DNA of 64,000 nt from Adiantum capillus-veneris. Taxonomy: Eukaryota; Streptophyta; Polypodiopsida; Polypodiales; Pteridaceae. Below the pieces are notes generated by a model. That model saw nothing but the letters and a program-made list of their open reading frames with translations, searched no databases and was not told the origin of the DNA. The first letter of the stretch is position 1. Every line of letters starts with the position of its first letter. The position numbers were made by a program, and so were the translations under genes. The stretch covers positions 124,662,470-124,726,469 of the forward strand of contig CM043962.1 in assembly GCA_014529385.2 (NCBI GenBank), written 5' to 3'. Of the stretch, positions 21,410 through 33,700 are shown one piece after another.

Positions 21410-23158
21410 GGGTAAGGTTTAAGCCAAACAACCAAGAGACCTCTTGCCCAGGTTTGGAAGAGGTAGGTTCCCAAGAAAACCAAAAAGTGGAAGATGAAAG
21501 AATGCTAGAAGGTATGTTATCTACAACACTTACAAAGGATGAAAGAGAGGAGCTCAAAGGTGTGTTAAGGAAATTTCCCAGGCTTTTTGCTAAAGACTAC
21601 ACCGATGTGTGTGGAGTAGATGTTGTTCAACACAAAATTGAGTTGAAGCCAGAGGCCACACCTAAGGCTCAGAAGCTACGAAGGCTAGGAGTCATCAAGG
21701 AGCAGGCTTTACTCAAGGAGGTAAGAAAGCTTCTAGCAGCAGGTTTCATTTATCTAGTGGAGAATTCGGAGTGGGTCTCTCCCGTTGTTGTCACTCCTAA
21801 GAAAAATGGTAAGTGGAGGGTGTGTGTGGATTACCGTCCACTCAATGAGGCAACAAAAAGAGATCACTTTCCCCTCCCATTTCAAGATGAGATACTAAAT
21901 GAGGTAGCTGGTCATGAGAAGTACACTGTGTGTGATAGCTACTCGGGTTACTTTCAAATAGGTATTGCATTGGAAGATCAGTTGAAAACAACCTTCATCA
22001 CTCCGTGGGGTTGTTATGCTTTTAGAGTCATGCCATTCGGTCTGACAAATGCTCCTGCAACTTTCCAACGCTTCATGAACATGGTGTTTCAAGCATTCTT
22101 TGGAAAGTCCATTAGGGTTTTCATTGATGAGTTTTGCATTTATAGCTCAAAATCATTGCATCTACAAAGGGTAGAAGAAGGTTTAAAGAAGCTCTATGAC
22201 ATGGGAGGTCAACCCCGACAAGTGTCACATAGGTGAGGATGAAGTGATCTTGCTTGGTCACAAGGTTTCCTATAAAGGCATTGAGGTGGATCCTTCAAAG
22301 GCAAAGGCTCTTATTGAGCTACCATCACCCAAGAGTCTCAAAAAGGTCATCTCATTCATTTAAAAGGTGAATTATATGTCACGCTTTATTCACTTAGCTT
22401 CGGAGTTGCTTCAACCTTTGCAAAAGTTGACACAACAAGTAGAATTTGCATGGTCTTATGAGCTTGAAGAGTACTTTTGTAACATTAAAGTCATTTTGTC
22501 AGAGCTACCAACACTCATGCCTCCTTGTTGGGAGTACACATTCTTTGTTAGCTCTAGTGTTGGGAGGGAAACAATTGGTGCAGTTTTATTACAACAAGAT
22601 CCCCAAAGTAGAGGCTACACGGAGGCAGAACTCATGATGCTTTCTCTCATGTTTGCAGTGAGAAAGTTTAGATCCTACTTGCTAACAAAACCTTTTGTAA
22701 TTCTCACTGCAGAAAATTTCTTTCCATGGGTGTCATCTCAAATGAATCTTAGCACTAGGATCTCAAAGTGGATTATGGAATTGCAAGAGTTCCAATACTC
22801 TTTCAAGGTAGAAGATAGTGTGCATGCACAATTGGCAGGGATCCTTACTTATAGGGTATATGCGAAGGAGATTAAGGTGCCTAAAGTAAAGACCCTACCA
22901 TTGCCACCACCTAAAAGTATTCCTAATGCTTTTACCTTGTTCTTTGATGGAGCTTTTCGACGAGTCACAGGAAAAGCAGGGGGAGGGCTAGTATTGCTCA
23001 ACCCAAGTGGAGAGGTGGTCATGAAAGAGAAGGTCAATCTACCAAGTTCAACTAGCAATGATGAAGCAGAATACGACACACTACTTCATGGTTTAAAATT
23101 ATGCATTGGCCAAGGTATACAACGTCTCATGGTAAGGGAGATGCACTTATCATTGTGA
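21406..23158 (+). pseudogene. pol: Tat gypsy reverse transcriptase, RNase H and start of archaeal-type RNase H
   Basis: The RT runs from about 21640, with PVVVTPKKNGKWRVCVDYRPLN, FPLPFQDEIL, and GYFQI. The catalytic motif is F-I-D-E (22120-22131) rather than the usual x-D-D. A 5-base loss near 22213 (GTCAACCCC versus GTCAACTCAACCCC in the minus-strand copy) shifts the frame, and a TAA lies at 22361. The RNase H of RT follows (22450-22850); about 55 bases are deleted near 22608. From 22930 LFFDGAFRRVTGKAGGGLV and NDEAEYDTLLHGL belong to the second, archaeal-type RNase H. The second half of that domain continues in another frame at 23101. Confidence 0.85.
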
Positions 23159-24805
23159 GGCAGATTTTAGGCATTTGGGCATGCAAGAATGAAAACCTAA
23201 GGACAAAAGTTCATGCCATTTGTGGGTTGTTTAACCAATTTGAAGAAGTGCAACTATATCATATTCCTAGGAAACAAAATGAAGATGCCGATTTACTTGC
23301 ACAACAAGCAGTTACATGTGTTGAGAAAGAAGTGCAGGTCATCATGGTGGCACCAACTGTCAAGAAACCGAGATACCAGGGATTGGAGTCATTGACTCCC
23401 AATATTAGCTACATTTTGGAAGGTGAGTTTCCACAAGACTTCACGAAGGCTCAGAAGAGGAGACTCATGAAGAAGGCAAGCACGTATCTCTTCCTAGAAG
23501 GATCCCTCTACCAAAGAGGGAAGGATCAAGTGTGTAGAAGAGTATCAACTATTGAGGACATCCTAGCCATTCTAAAAGGTTTGCATGAGGAAGCATGTGG
23601 TGTTCATTTTTCATAGGAACCCACTGCAAAAAAGATTTTGCTTGCCGGATATGTTTGGCCAAGCTTGCACATTGATGTTCAATATTGGTGTAAAAGCTGT
23701 CACAACTGTTAGATTAATGGAAACAAGCGTCTGTTACATGGTCCACATCAGTTAGTCCTTGAAAATGGTCCATTTGAAAAATGGGGCTTGATGCTATGGG
23801 TCCTCTCCCTAGGACAAAAAATGGTAAACTCTACATTCTAGTGGCGGTAGACTATATGACTAGGTGGGTGGAAGCACAAAGTGTGGCAAAGGTAACTGAG
23901 AGGACAGTGAGCAAATTTGTCTACACTCACATTTATTGTAGATTTGAGACACCTTTGGAGATTGTTTTTGATAATGGTCCAGGGTTTAGAAAGGGCTTGC
24001 TCACAGAAGTTTGTGAAGAACTTCACATTCTACATCGTCATAGTACACCCTACTATCCCCAATCAAATGGTTTGGTAGAAAAAGCTAATGGTGTCATTGC
24101 AGGCATCATTAGAAAGATGGTGAAAAACAAGACAAAGTTGTGAGATGACTTCTTGGATGGTGCCTTGTGGGCGTATCGAACCACATATAGGGAAGCCACG
24201 GAGTTTACACCATTTCACTTGGTCTATGGTCAAGAGGCTTTACAACCAATTGAGCTCAACATTCCAACAATGCGACTTCATGGCAAAGCAACACAAGATG
24301 ATCAAGAAGCATGGATGGATTGACATCTTATCCTAGCTGATCTTGAGTGGAAAAGAGAAGCAACATACGAGTGCTACAAGAGGAAAGCTACGCAGGCGAA
24401 GGAGAAGCTTGACAAGAAACTAAAGGACAAAGGCATCAATGAAGGAGATCTTGTGCTAAGGTATGACAATCGACTCGATAATCGTTTTGATGCCAAATTT
24501 GAAACTAGTGGCAAGGGCCATACATAGTTAAGAAGGCTTTCAATTCAAGTTACTATCAACTTATGGACTTGAATGGGAAAGAGCACTCTAGGAAGGTAAA
24601 TGGTTATCGCTTGAAGCCCTATTTGAGTCGACTTATACCAAAGGATCTACCAAAGATCTGTCAAAGGGCAGCTATCTCATGTAAGTACTATTCCATGAAG
24701 CATGAGTGTGACTCGAGCCAAAATGCCGAGCGGCCAAACAATGAAGACCTCGTCAAGGACTCTGAAGCACTCTCTTTGGAAAAGATGCTCTACGATGGTA
24801 CATGA
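23101..24805 (+). pseudogene. pol: Tat gypsy archaeal-type RNase H end and integrase
   Basis: Frame 23101-23616 holds the end of the archaeal-type RNase H (HIPRKQNEDADLLAQQA). The integrase zinc-binding part is near 23610-23715 (HIDVQYWCKSCHNC, with a TAG after it). The catalytic core has D (WGLDAMGPLPR), D (VFDNGPGF) and E (NGLVEKANG), in the DD35E arrangement; the second D context is FDNG rather than SDNG. A TGA follows at 24141, and the C-terminal part continues to 24805 (DLNGKEHSRKVNGYRLKPY). There is no chromodomain, as expected for Tat elements. Confidence 0.85.
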
Positions 24806-24820
24806 ATATACCATCATCCT

Positions 24821-24833
24821 GGGGGAGGGCTAA
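24821..24833 (+). other. Polypurine tract of the Tat gypsy
   Basis: GGGGGAGGGCTAA immediately precedes the 3' LTR start TGATAGCC at 24834. Confidence 0.85.
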
Positions 24834-27100
24834 TGATAGCCTTTTTTCGGCTCTCCGTAATTGCCATAGTGAGTTAACCCACCCTACCAAAATCATCCAA
24901 ACACTGTGGCTATCCGTACCATTTCACTGTACATAGGCGTGTGTGAGTTAGGGAACTTTCTCCATATTTTCTTAAAAACCCTTAATTAGCTAGTCACTGG
25001 GCTAGTTGAGCCAAAAAAATGAAAAATATAAGTATATTATGGCCCATTTGTGTGTAAATATTTCATTGTATATAAGGCCTAAATAAAAGGATTTTTCATA
25101 ATTATTTTGGTATTTATTTAAATATTTCTACCTATGGTGTGTTATTTATGCTATGAACATTGACTCACCATTACCATATTTTTTCTTACCATTTTGTATA
25201 CTCTTTATTCCATATAAAAATAATTTCATGCAAGCTTTTCTTATTTTTGGTGTAACTCCATCCCCAAAAAAAAAAAAAAACTAGTTTTATTTATGTGTAT
25301 ATTTTTTCACTATTGTGATTTTTTCCTTCCTACATCTATTCTTTATTACTCTCATAAATTAGACCACATAAAATATTCATCTTTGTATGGTAGACTTATA
25401 ATGAGAGAGATTTATTTTGACCCCTTTATATTTTTTCCACCTATATTATTTATATTTGACATATACATATTTTTTAGACCCCTCAATATTTGATTTTCTT
25501 AGTTGTACTATTCATTTATATCATGATCTCAACAATATCTTCAATTATAGACCTACCAAATAAGGTCAAGGGTATGTGGAATGCATGCATGCACCATGGG
25601 GAGCTCACTCTTGGAGGTATTCAAAACAATCATCCAAAGAAGGACCTCACAAGGACCTTTGTGAAGTGGAAAAAACAGTCGGTTTTGCTGAATTTTTAAA
25701 GATCACATGCTCCCCGAATTTGAAAAGGTGATACAAACAAAAGTTGTAGCTCGTGAGCTGAACTTTCACCTCAAATGTTTTCATATTTTTTTGAGCTACG
25801 AGCTGTGAGCTATGATTTTATTGGTGGACCCCAGTTTGCCCATGCTATGCAGCCACACTCCCTCTTCCACTTTATCATTTTCCTCTTTCACACAAACTCC
25901 TCCCTCTCCTTACCACTCCCAAACCTGCAACTCCTATGTCCTAATTCACCCTCTTCACCATTGCCACATCTCTCATACCTCCATAGCCTTCATCCTCCAT
26001 TTCTACACCCTATTTGTCCCCCTTTCTCTCTACATATATGTCCATATTACCATACTCTCTTCAGCTTTGTAAAGAACTTCAAAAAATCAGTAAAAATCCA
26101 AGGATAACCTCTGCAATTGAAGGCTTTATTATGAATTTTTCAAGGTTTGAAGATAACATAGCTTCATCGACACGCGCTGCTTCGCCATGCTGACCACTTC
26201 TTCTACCGGTGCTGTAAAGAGGTGAATGTCAACTTCTCCAAAGCTTCAACCTCTCTTTACAAGCTCATCCCTTCTCTAACTTTTCTCATCATATATCTCA
26301 CCATTTGGTGAATGTTTTTGTAAATATTTTTTAGTGATAATTACTAACTACTAACCACTAACCTTATTGTAAAATGCACCCTCTAGTAGAGTAGGCACTC
26401 CCAAATTATTTACTCAATCTCTCTCTCCTTTCATCCTCAATAATTCTCTTCCCTTTAGCCCACATCCATGTGACTCAAAGGACAAGAGAGACCCACCCTC
26501 ATTAAAAAAAATAAAAATATGCATAATCTTTTATTCCTTCAAATAAACTTGATTAGGCCTAATCCACATCGGGGCTCATCAGGTGGTTGAAGGTATATTG
26601 TCCTTGAAGTTTGTTGTGCCATTTCATGCTTGGTGGTTTGAGGGCTTGTTGAATTGTTTGCCAAAACTTTCAATTGTAAGAGGGTGCTCGGTGAGAGGGC
26701 TCCCGTGACCCTAAGACAATTTGTGTATTGGCAACAAGGTCAAGTTTTGTGTTGTCGCTCTATTTCTCATCAAGCTTTGTGTGCATCTAGTCTTTAAAGC
26801 TAAGACTAAGTTGCTCAAGTTGATTTGTGTGCTTTACCTCTCTCTGGTGTGGTGAATATTTGTGTGTGGTGTGTGTGGCTATCTTGCGTTCCCCTCTCTT
26901 TGTGCGTTTGAGTACAAGGAGATATCACGTGCGTCCTAGTTCGCATCTACAACTAGGTGGTGCCCCTTTTCTTGTTTGGTTTCTAGCTGTGGGTTGTTGT
27001 TGTCTCTAATTTTGCTTGCCTCAGCCCCAATTGAGCAGCACGGGAGTATAGAAGGGTGTTTAGAGGCCTCTCTTCTTGTTGCCCGCCCCGGACCGCCTCA
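24834..27100 (+). repeat. 3' LTR of the Tat gypsy with a ~325-bp promoter deletion
   Basis: It matches the 5' LTR along its length, except that the sequence jumps from ATCGGGGCT (26571-26578) straight to CATCAGGTGG. This skips the equivalent of about 18129-18451. Both break sides share GGCT, so a short-homology deletion is likely. The missing piece carries the TATA box. Confidence 0.9.
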
Positions 27101-27116
27101 ATAGCATTCTCAAACA

Positions 27117-27634
27117 CTGGCTTGCATCATTTTACAAATTTAAATTATGATAAAAGGGTATCACATTTGGCTTGAAATCAGCCATACCATACATTTTAAG
27201 TATGTCCAAATCATATTGTCGTTGTGATAGCCATACACCCGCTTTTGTGCAAACAATTTCAATGCCCAAGAAGTACCACAACTCTCCCAAGTATTTCATC
27301 TCAAATTCTTGCATAAGTAGAGCTTGTACATCTTCTACTTTAGTCACATTATCACCTCACACAATCAAGTCATCCATGCAAATACATATCACAACAATTC
27401 TTGCATCATTCTTTTCTGCATATAATGAATGGTGTACATTTGATATCTCAAAAGGTAAGAAAACAAGGAATGCCACAATCCTTTCATACCAAGATCTGAC
27501 TGCTTTCTTCAACCCATATAGTGCTTTCTTTAACCTGCAAACAAGGTCACATAGCCTCATATTCACATAGCCTTGTGGCTGCATCATATACACAACTTCC
27601 TCTAAGTTTCCATTCAAGATAGCAATATTTACAT
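27117..27634 (-). pseudogene. Ty1/copia RT remnant, downstream half
   Basis: Minus-strand frames read NIAILNGNLEEVVYMMQPQGY (27560-27628, in parts), CRLKKALYGLKKAVRSWYER, then ICICMDDLIV at the catalytic position (Y-V-D-D changed to C-M-D-D), then EFEMKYLGELWYFLGIEIV. It starts exactly at the 8 bases ATTTACAT that also border the upstream half at 10440, so the two halves join in frame (QIDVN + IAILNG). It is truncated at about 27110 by the Tat gypsy LTR. Confidence 0.75.
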
Positions 27635-28522
27635 GTAAGTTGCATTATACACTATAAGGGATATGTATAATACGTCATATACGGACATATTTTACATGAC
27701 CTCATATTATACGGGCGTATTATACGATCCCACGTCAATAAAAACAGGCAATCGATTTTTTTCCTAGTTTTTCGATTGAACAAAACTTCGATCAAAAAAA
27801 ATTTTGATCGAAAAAATCTTTGCACAAAGTATTTTTTGATTGAAGAATACATTGATTGAAAATGAAGTATATATAGTGGCAGCACGCCTTGTTGAGACTA
27901 GTACTCATCACAAAAGGTATTTCATATCAATAGTAGAGAAAAAATTAAAATTACTTATAATCAAAACTTATTGTAATTTAAAATAGTTTTAAAATTAATG
28001 TTTTTTAAAAATTTGATTGATTATTTTTTTTAGGTTCAAATTATGTAAACCTTGTATGTTGTGTAGAGCTCCAACTCTCACTCATACATTGTGTTTATTT
28101 TTTAGGAGTCACTTTTTACGTGCTCTGTGTACTCACATGTGGAAGTCAATAAGTGATATAATTTATACATTGCCTTTGTGTGCAGAGTGTACTCTCACAT
28201 GAGGTTATCAGTCTGCAAAATATAATAGAATAGAGATCGGTTTATTTAGGTAGGTTCGATTTTGATGTGCATATATTTTCTCACCTCAAAGTGAACATAG
28301 ATATAATTATTTTTTTCCTATGTAGAGCCATCACACTATGCTCTCATTGGAATTAAAATTTAGGAATCTCATGTCCAAATACATTGATATTAACTTATCT
28401 TTATTTGGAGTGCTATGTCTATCATACTATGTGATTGTATACGTGTAGCAATTGCAGATAGATAAGCTCTCAAAGATCTACCGTGGAGTGTGAGATCCTC
28501 ATGTTTGCACTTTAGATAGATA
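27635..28522. other. Left end of the TIR transposon and AT-rich sequence, no gene
   Basis: The first bases GTAAGTTGCATTATAC mirror the end at 10439. A perfect hairpin lies at 27787-27812: arms TTCGATCAAAA and TTTTGATCGAA around four A. A TATA-like TATATATAG is near 27870. I find no convincing coding frame and no transposase. How far the transposon extends is not clear. Confidence 0.4.
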
Positions 28523-28963
28523 TGACAATCATCAAGGTTTGCAATTAATCATCATGTTCCAATGAGAATCAATTGCAAGATTTGATTAATATTATCAATT
28601 ATCGTACTGTGTAAAAGCTGTAAGCTGCACTTTAGATAAATTGATATAGTGCAACATGATGATGAGATTTATTTGCATTTTTTAAAACAAGTGATGAAAA
28701 TTGTAATGTGTGAAAACCAAAAGCTTGCACTTTAGATAAATCAATAGAGTGCAATGTGAGCATTGTGATTGAAATTGTTTTGTTTGAAGTGATGACGTTC
28801 TTTAGCCCTTGAAAATACAATTTTATTGGCATGAGTTTATTGAAGAATGAAAAGACTATCATTGTTTATTGTTAATTGATAATTGATACTGTAGTATGAT
28901 AGCTATGTAAGAGATGATTGCTTTGCATTGTTGCTAATTCAAAATAGTTTCTGGCACACAAAG
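28523..28963. repeat. Direct repeat A (~440 bp) flanking the gag-only segment
   Basis: It is clearly similar, with small indels, to 37376-37825. Both end at ...CTGGCACACAAAGTG. On the minus strand each reads TGTGTGCCAG... to ...TGTCA or ...GATCA, so TG/CA ends are possible. Inside are two sub-repeats of about 100 bp, GCACTTTAGATAAAT followed by ATAGTGCAA or ATAGAGTGCAA. Confidence 0.7.
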
Positions 28964-30488
28964 TGGTTTGGACACTTGTCAATCTTTCCGCTTGATGTTC
29001 TGATTTGAGCTACTAGAAAGCTCGTCTTTTGCATTGTGTTCTAATAGCTTATCCCTGGAGTCCTGGAATGCTTCTTTATTCGTTTGGTCAAGGTCCCGTA
29101 CTGAGAGCTCATCCACTATGCGTCGACTGTTTGTAACTCATTCCCTGTTAGGGACTTCCAATTATGATTTTTGGTTTAAACTGACACTTATCATCTGGAA
29201 TGTAATGATATCATATTCTTCCTCATCACAGAATTTAGTCAGGGTCACCTCATTCACGTATACATCAAGAGTGGCCAGTATCTACTGCCATTAAAAAGGT
29301 TCAAACACCTCCTCTCGAAAAGGATCTGGTTCATATGCATCATATTGTGTTGACCTATCATGAATGCAATCTTATTTTCTTAAACTAACTCCTTGGAAGC
29401 TTTACCTATCCAATGATGAGATTTTTTCTGCAGCCAACAAGCCGGTATTCCCCCTTCTTGGTCAGTTGTGGAGTTAAGTTCCTCTCCTGGGGTTCGTTCT
29501 ATGTCTCTATAGCTATGATCTGTGACACTGATTTTCGTAGTGACATCCTTGTTCCTTAGATAGATATAGTTGTAACCCCAATTTTGTACCATTTTGAGCT
29601 GACACATCATTAGAAAGAGAATGGAGTCTAGGAGGGCCTCTTTATTTGGTAGTTTAAGAAAGTCAAACCTTTAGTATAAAGAAAGCAATCAAAGGACAAT
29701 TTTTGAATTCAAATAGGCAAAATGGCTAGTTTATTTGAACTCAAATAGGCAAAATGGCTAGTTTATTTGAGCTCAAATTTCCCCCCCAAAATGAAATTTA
29801 AAATCTAGTGGACAAAAGTATATCATGTAGCATATCTATGGAAAGTCCTTAGTGTGTAGATTCTAGATCTATAATCTCCACTAAAATTGAAGATCATATG
29901 TAGGAGTTACGGAAGGCCAAAAATCATAAAGTTGTGTACCCCCTTTTTGGGGAAAAAAGTGCATCCTTTGACCACTTTTACACCTCTCTTATACACCGGC
30001 ATTCTTGCACACATGGCATGCATCTATTTGTCAAAAACTTAATCAACTCCATAATGTCATGGAAAATAAAGATACCCTCCTAGACCCCATCCTCTTCATA
30101 ATGGAACAGTGTGCCCAATATGATATCAAAATTTTCACTCTCATCCAAATTCATAATAGCGAATGTGTGCTCATATGCAATTCCACAAGAGGCCAGTCAC
30201 TATGATTTGCTTCAAAATGCCAATAGGTACTGACTTTACCTCTTTGCACTCCATTGATAGGATAGTATTTCCTTCTTCGCCCTCACAATAATCTCCTACC
30301 TTGTTCACTAGTGTTGACTCATGTTTAGCTTGTTTTGAGGTTTGGGTATTTGGTGTCTTTGGGGAAGCATTGGGTGGAAAAATTATCAGCCCTATTTTCT
30401 CCAAATTTTTTCTAACCTCTTCCCAAAGATGAGGTTTTATTTGCAGTAACTCCGATAGAGTTAGTGTACAACGGATAGGGGACAACAT

Positions 30489-30715
30489 TGTTGGAATTAG
30501 GGTTGCAGAGAAACACACACAGCTTGGAGAAGACGAAGGAAGCTCAAGGCACACAATAGAGAGTGTGTTACTTAGTGTGCAATGGAAAGATAGATAGCCC
30601 TAGAGTGATGGGCGTATATACAATGCACGGGGGAAAAAACCTCCTAAAGAGGGAACAAATGCCCCGGCGGTCCTAGTGTGTTCACACACATCACTACCAC
30701 ATGTATATGGTAACA
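30489..30715 (-). repeat. 3' LTR of the young copia
   Basis: 227 bp, TGTT/AACA ends on the minus strand; paired with 35381-35607. Confidence 0.95.
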
Positions 30716-30790
30716 AATCCCCCCTGGAGTGATGCGATGAACGAGAGCTGGCACATGAGTAAAGGGAAGTGCCATGCCCTGAGGATAGGA

Positions 30791-33700
30791 TCAGTCCACA
30801 AAGGGGAGTAAGCCCAAAGCTTTGCGGAAAGCTTCAAGCTTCTCACGAGACAATGCCTTTGTGAAAAGATCTGCAAGGTTGTCCTGTGTTGGCACATAAG
30901 CCAAGCTGATCTCTCCTGCTGAGAGCCTCTCCCTGACATAGTGGTAATGCACCTCAATGTGCTTTGTGCGAGCATGAAAAACTGGGTTCCTCGCAACTGC
31001 CAATGCGCTCTGACTGTCAGTGTAGATAGTGTTGCCAGTGTCCTGTCCAACACCCAAGTGAGCCATAAGGCGTCTGAGCCATACACACTCAACCATAGCT
31101 GTGAAGACTGCCCTGTACTCAGCCTCACAACTCGAAGTGGCCACAGTAGGTTGCTTCTTGCTCAACCATGATATACATGAACTGCCAAGCATGAAACAAA
31201 AACCACTTGTGGACACTCACGTGTCAAAACAACCAGCCCAATCTGAGTCCGAAAAAGCATGTAAGTCTGGCGGCAATGATCCCCCCTTGGGATAAAACAA
31301 GCCAAGATGTAAAGTGCCACTAAGGTAGCGGAAAATCCTCTTGACAGCCTGCCAATGCTTAGACCCTGGGCTATGCATAAATCTGCTGACCTGCGAGACT
31401 GCAAACTGAATATCTGGCCTCGTGTTGCATACATAAATGAGGCAGCCAGCAGCAGTTTGGTAAAGAGTGACATCAGCAGGATCGCCAGCATCATGTAGAC
31501 TCAACTTCAAACCTGTTTCCTTGGGAGTGGCAATAGGTTTGCAATCCTCAAGTCCAAACTTACATAGCAATGTCTCTATGTAACTTTTCTGACACAAGGC
31601 AATACCACCATCACACTGCTTAAACTGTATACCCAAGGAATGATGCAACAGCCCCAAATCTTTCATCTTGAAAGTAGCATTCAAATCAGCCTTAAATTCA
31701 GCAATATGTCTCTCATTTGGTCCAGTGATCAGCAAATCATCAACATAAAGAACCACAATGAGAAATACATCATCCTCACGCTTTACATACAATGTGCTTT
31801 CTGTTGGACTGTTACGAAAGCCTCGTTTAACCAAATGAGTGTCAGCTTTCTCATACCAAGCACGAGGAGATTGCTTCAACCCATACAAAGCCTTCTTACA
31901 TTTGCACACTTTGTCCTCTTGTCCTTTTATGACAAAACCGCGAGGCTGCGTTACATAAACTTCCTCAAATATGTCACCATTCAAGAAAGCAGTAACAATG
32001 TCTGATTGATGTACATCCCAACCAAAATGAGCTACCAATGCACATAGAAAACGCACAGTAGTCATACGACAAGTGGGAGCAAAAGTCTCTTCATAATCTA
32101 TGCCTTTTTGTTGTGCATAACCCTTTGCAACAAGTCGAGCCTTATGGCGATCGATCTCACCATCCGGCTTGCGTTTCAACTTGTAAACCCACTTCGTACC
32201 AATGGCCTTTTTGCCAGGAGGTAAATCACATAAAGTCCATGTGTCATTCTCTATAAGTGCATCATATTCTGATTTCATGGCAGCAATCCAATTTTCTGAA
32301 TTCTGTGCTTCATCAAAAGACAGAGGCTCCTCAACATCATGTAAACTAGACACAGCCAAAGCATAACAATCTGATGCATAAGATGCATGGCGAGAGCCTG
32401 AACGAGTACGACTAGATAAAGGTGCATCCAATTTACTGTCACGCAAAGTGTGCACCAGCCATTTTGGCATACCTCTAGCCTGCTCATTTTCAGCCATTTC
32501 CTCATCAAGTACATCATGTACATCTGCATCAGTAATAGGCTGTTCTAAAACATTTTCAGAAACCCCCATAGGCTGTACATTTGCCTCATTGGAACTTACA
32601 TTCGTATTTCCACCTCTGAAAAGAGGCAACAAAGTGTCATAAATGTCCTGTGAGCTTACATTACTGTCTCTAGTACATGACAGCAAGGGCTGAACAGAAT
32701 CTTCCACAAACACTACATCCCGTGAAACCAGAATACGTTTTGTTTGCGGATGATACAACCTGTAACCTTTGCTTTCAACACTATAACCAACAAAAATACA
32801 TTTGACAGCCTTATCATCCAATTTTCTGCGCTGCACTTGTGGCACCAAAGCATATGCCAAACATCCAAAAACATGCATGTGCTCAATAGAAGGCTTTCTA
32901 TCATGCCATGCTTCATATGGAGTAATAGACTGCAAAGCTTTTGTAGGACACCTGTTAAGTACATAAGTGGCACACATGATGGCCTCATGCCAAAAAGAAT
33001 GCGGCAAAGCTTGACTTTTGACCATACATCGTGCCATTTCTGTTAGTGACCTGTTTTTCCTCTCAGCAACACCATTTTGCTGAGGTGTATAAGGCACTGT
33101 ACATTGGTGTTTTATCCCACGACTAGCCAGAAATGCATTAAATTCATGAGACATATACTCCCCCCCTCGATCGGAACGGAGGGTGCCCATAGTACATTTT
33201 GAGACATTTTCAGCCATAGCCAAAAATTGTTTGAAGCACATAAAAACTTCGGACTTCGCTTTAAGCGGAAATCCCATGCATGCCTGGAGTAATCATCAAT
33301 GAAAGTCACGAAGTACAGCTAATTGCCCAAGGACGGAGTTTTCATGGGCCCACAAACATCACTATGCACAAGCTGCAACCTGCATGTGGCCCTAACTGAA
33401 CCATCCTTTGGAAACTTAGAACGCTGCATTTTACCCAGAATACAGCCTTCACAAACATGTTTGACAGGTGCTTCAAGAGGCGGCAAAGAAGCAACCATAT
33501 CAGATTTCTGCAAACGCAGCAAACAGGCAAAATTCAGATGACCAAAACGTGCATGCCAAAGTTTTTCATCTGAAATAGCCCTTGAATCTGCAACAGCATT
33601 TGCAAAATTTTTTCCACACTTGTCATACAAAGTGAGCTTATACAGCCCACGGCACAAAAGCCCAGATGCAACAATTTCATCACCAAAACTGAGATCATGA

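Larger units (their letters stand above)
16381..27100 (+). mobile_element. Full-length Ty3/gypsy element, Tat type (dual RNase H), 10.7 kb
   Basis: The two LTRs (16381-18974 and 24834-27100) flank a primer-site region, two small leader ORFs, gag, protease, RT, RNase H, archaeal-type RNase H and integrase, followed by a polypurine tract. The second RNase H between RT/RNase H and integrase is the hallmark of the Tat lineage. By eye the LTRs differ by about 4% over the first 350 bp. The five bases outside each LTR (GGTAG left, ATAGC right) do not match, so the element has no target duplication. It no longer codes for working proteins. Related copies lie at 40067-45254 and 62460-64000, both on the minus strand. 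Confidence 0.9.

Noticed and set aside
30694-33046. Several plus-strand ORFs of 60-121 codons over the copia
   Set aside because: They are shadows of the minus-strand copia polyprotein, whose motifs are clear.
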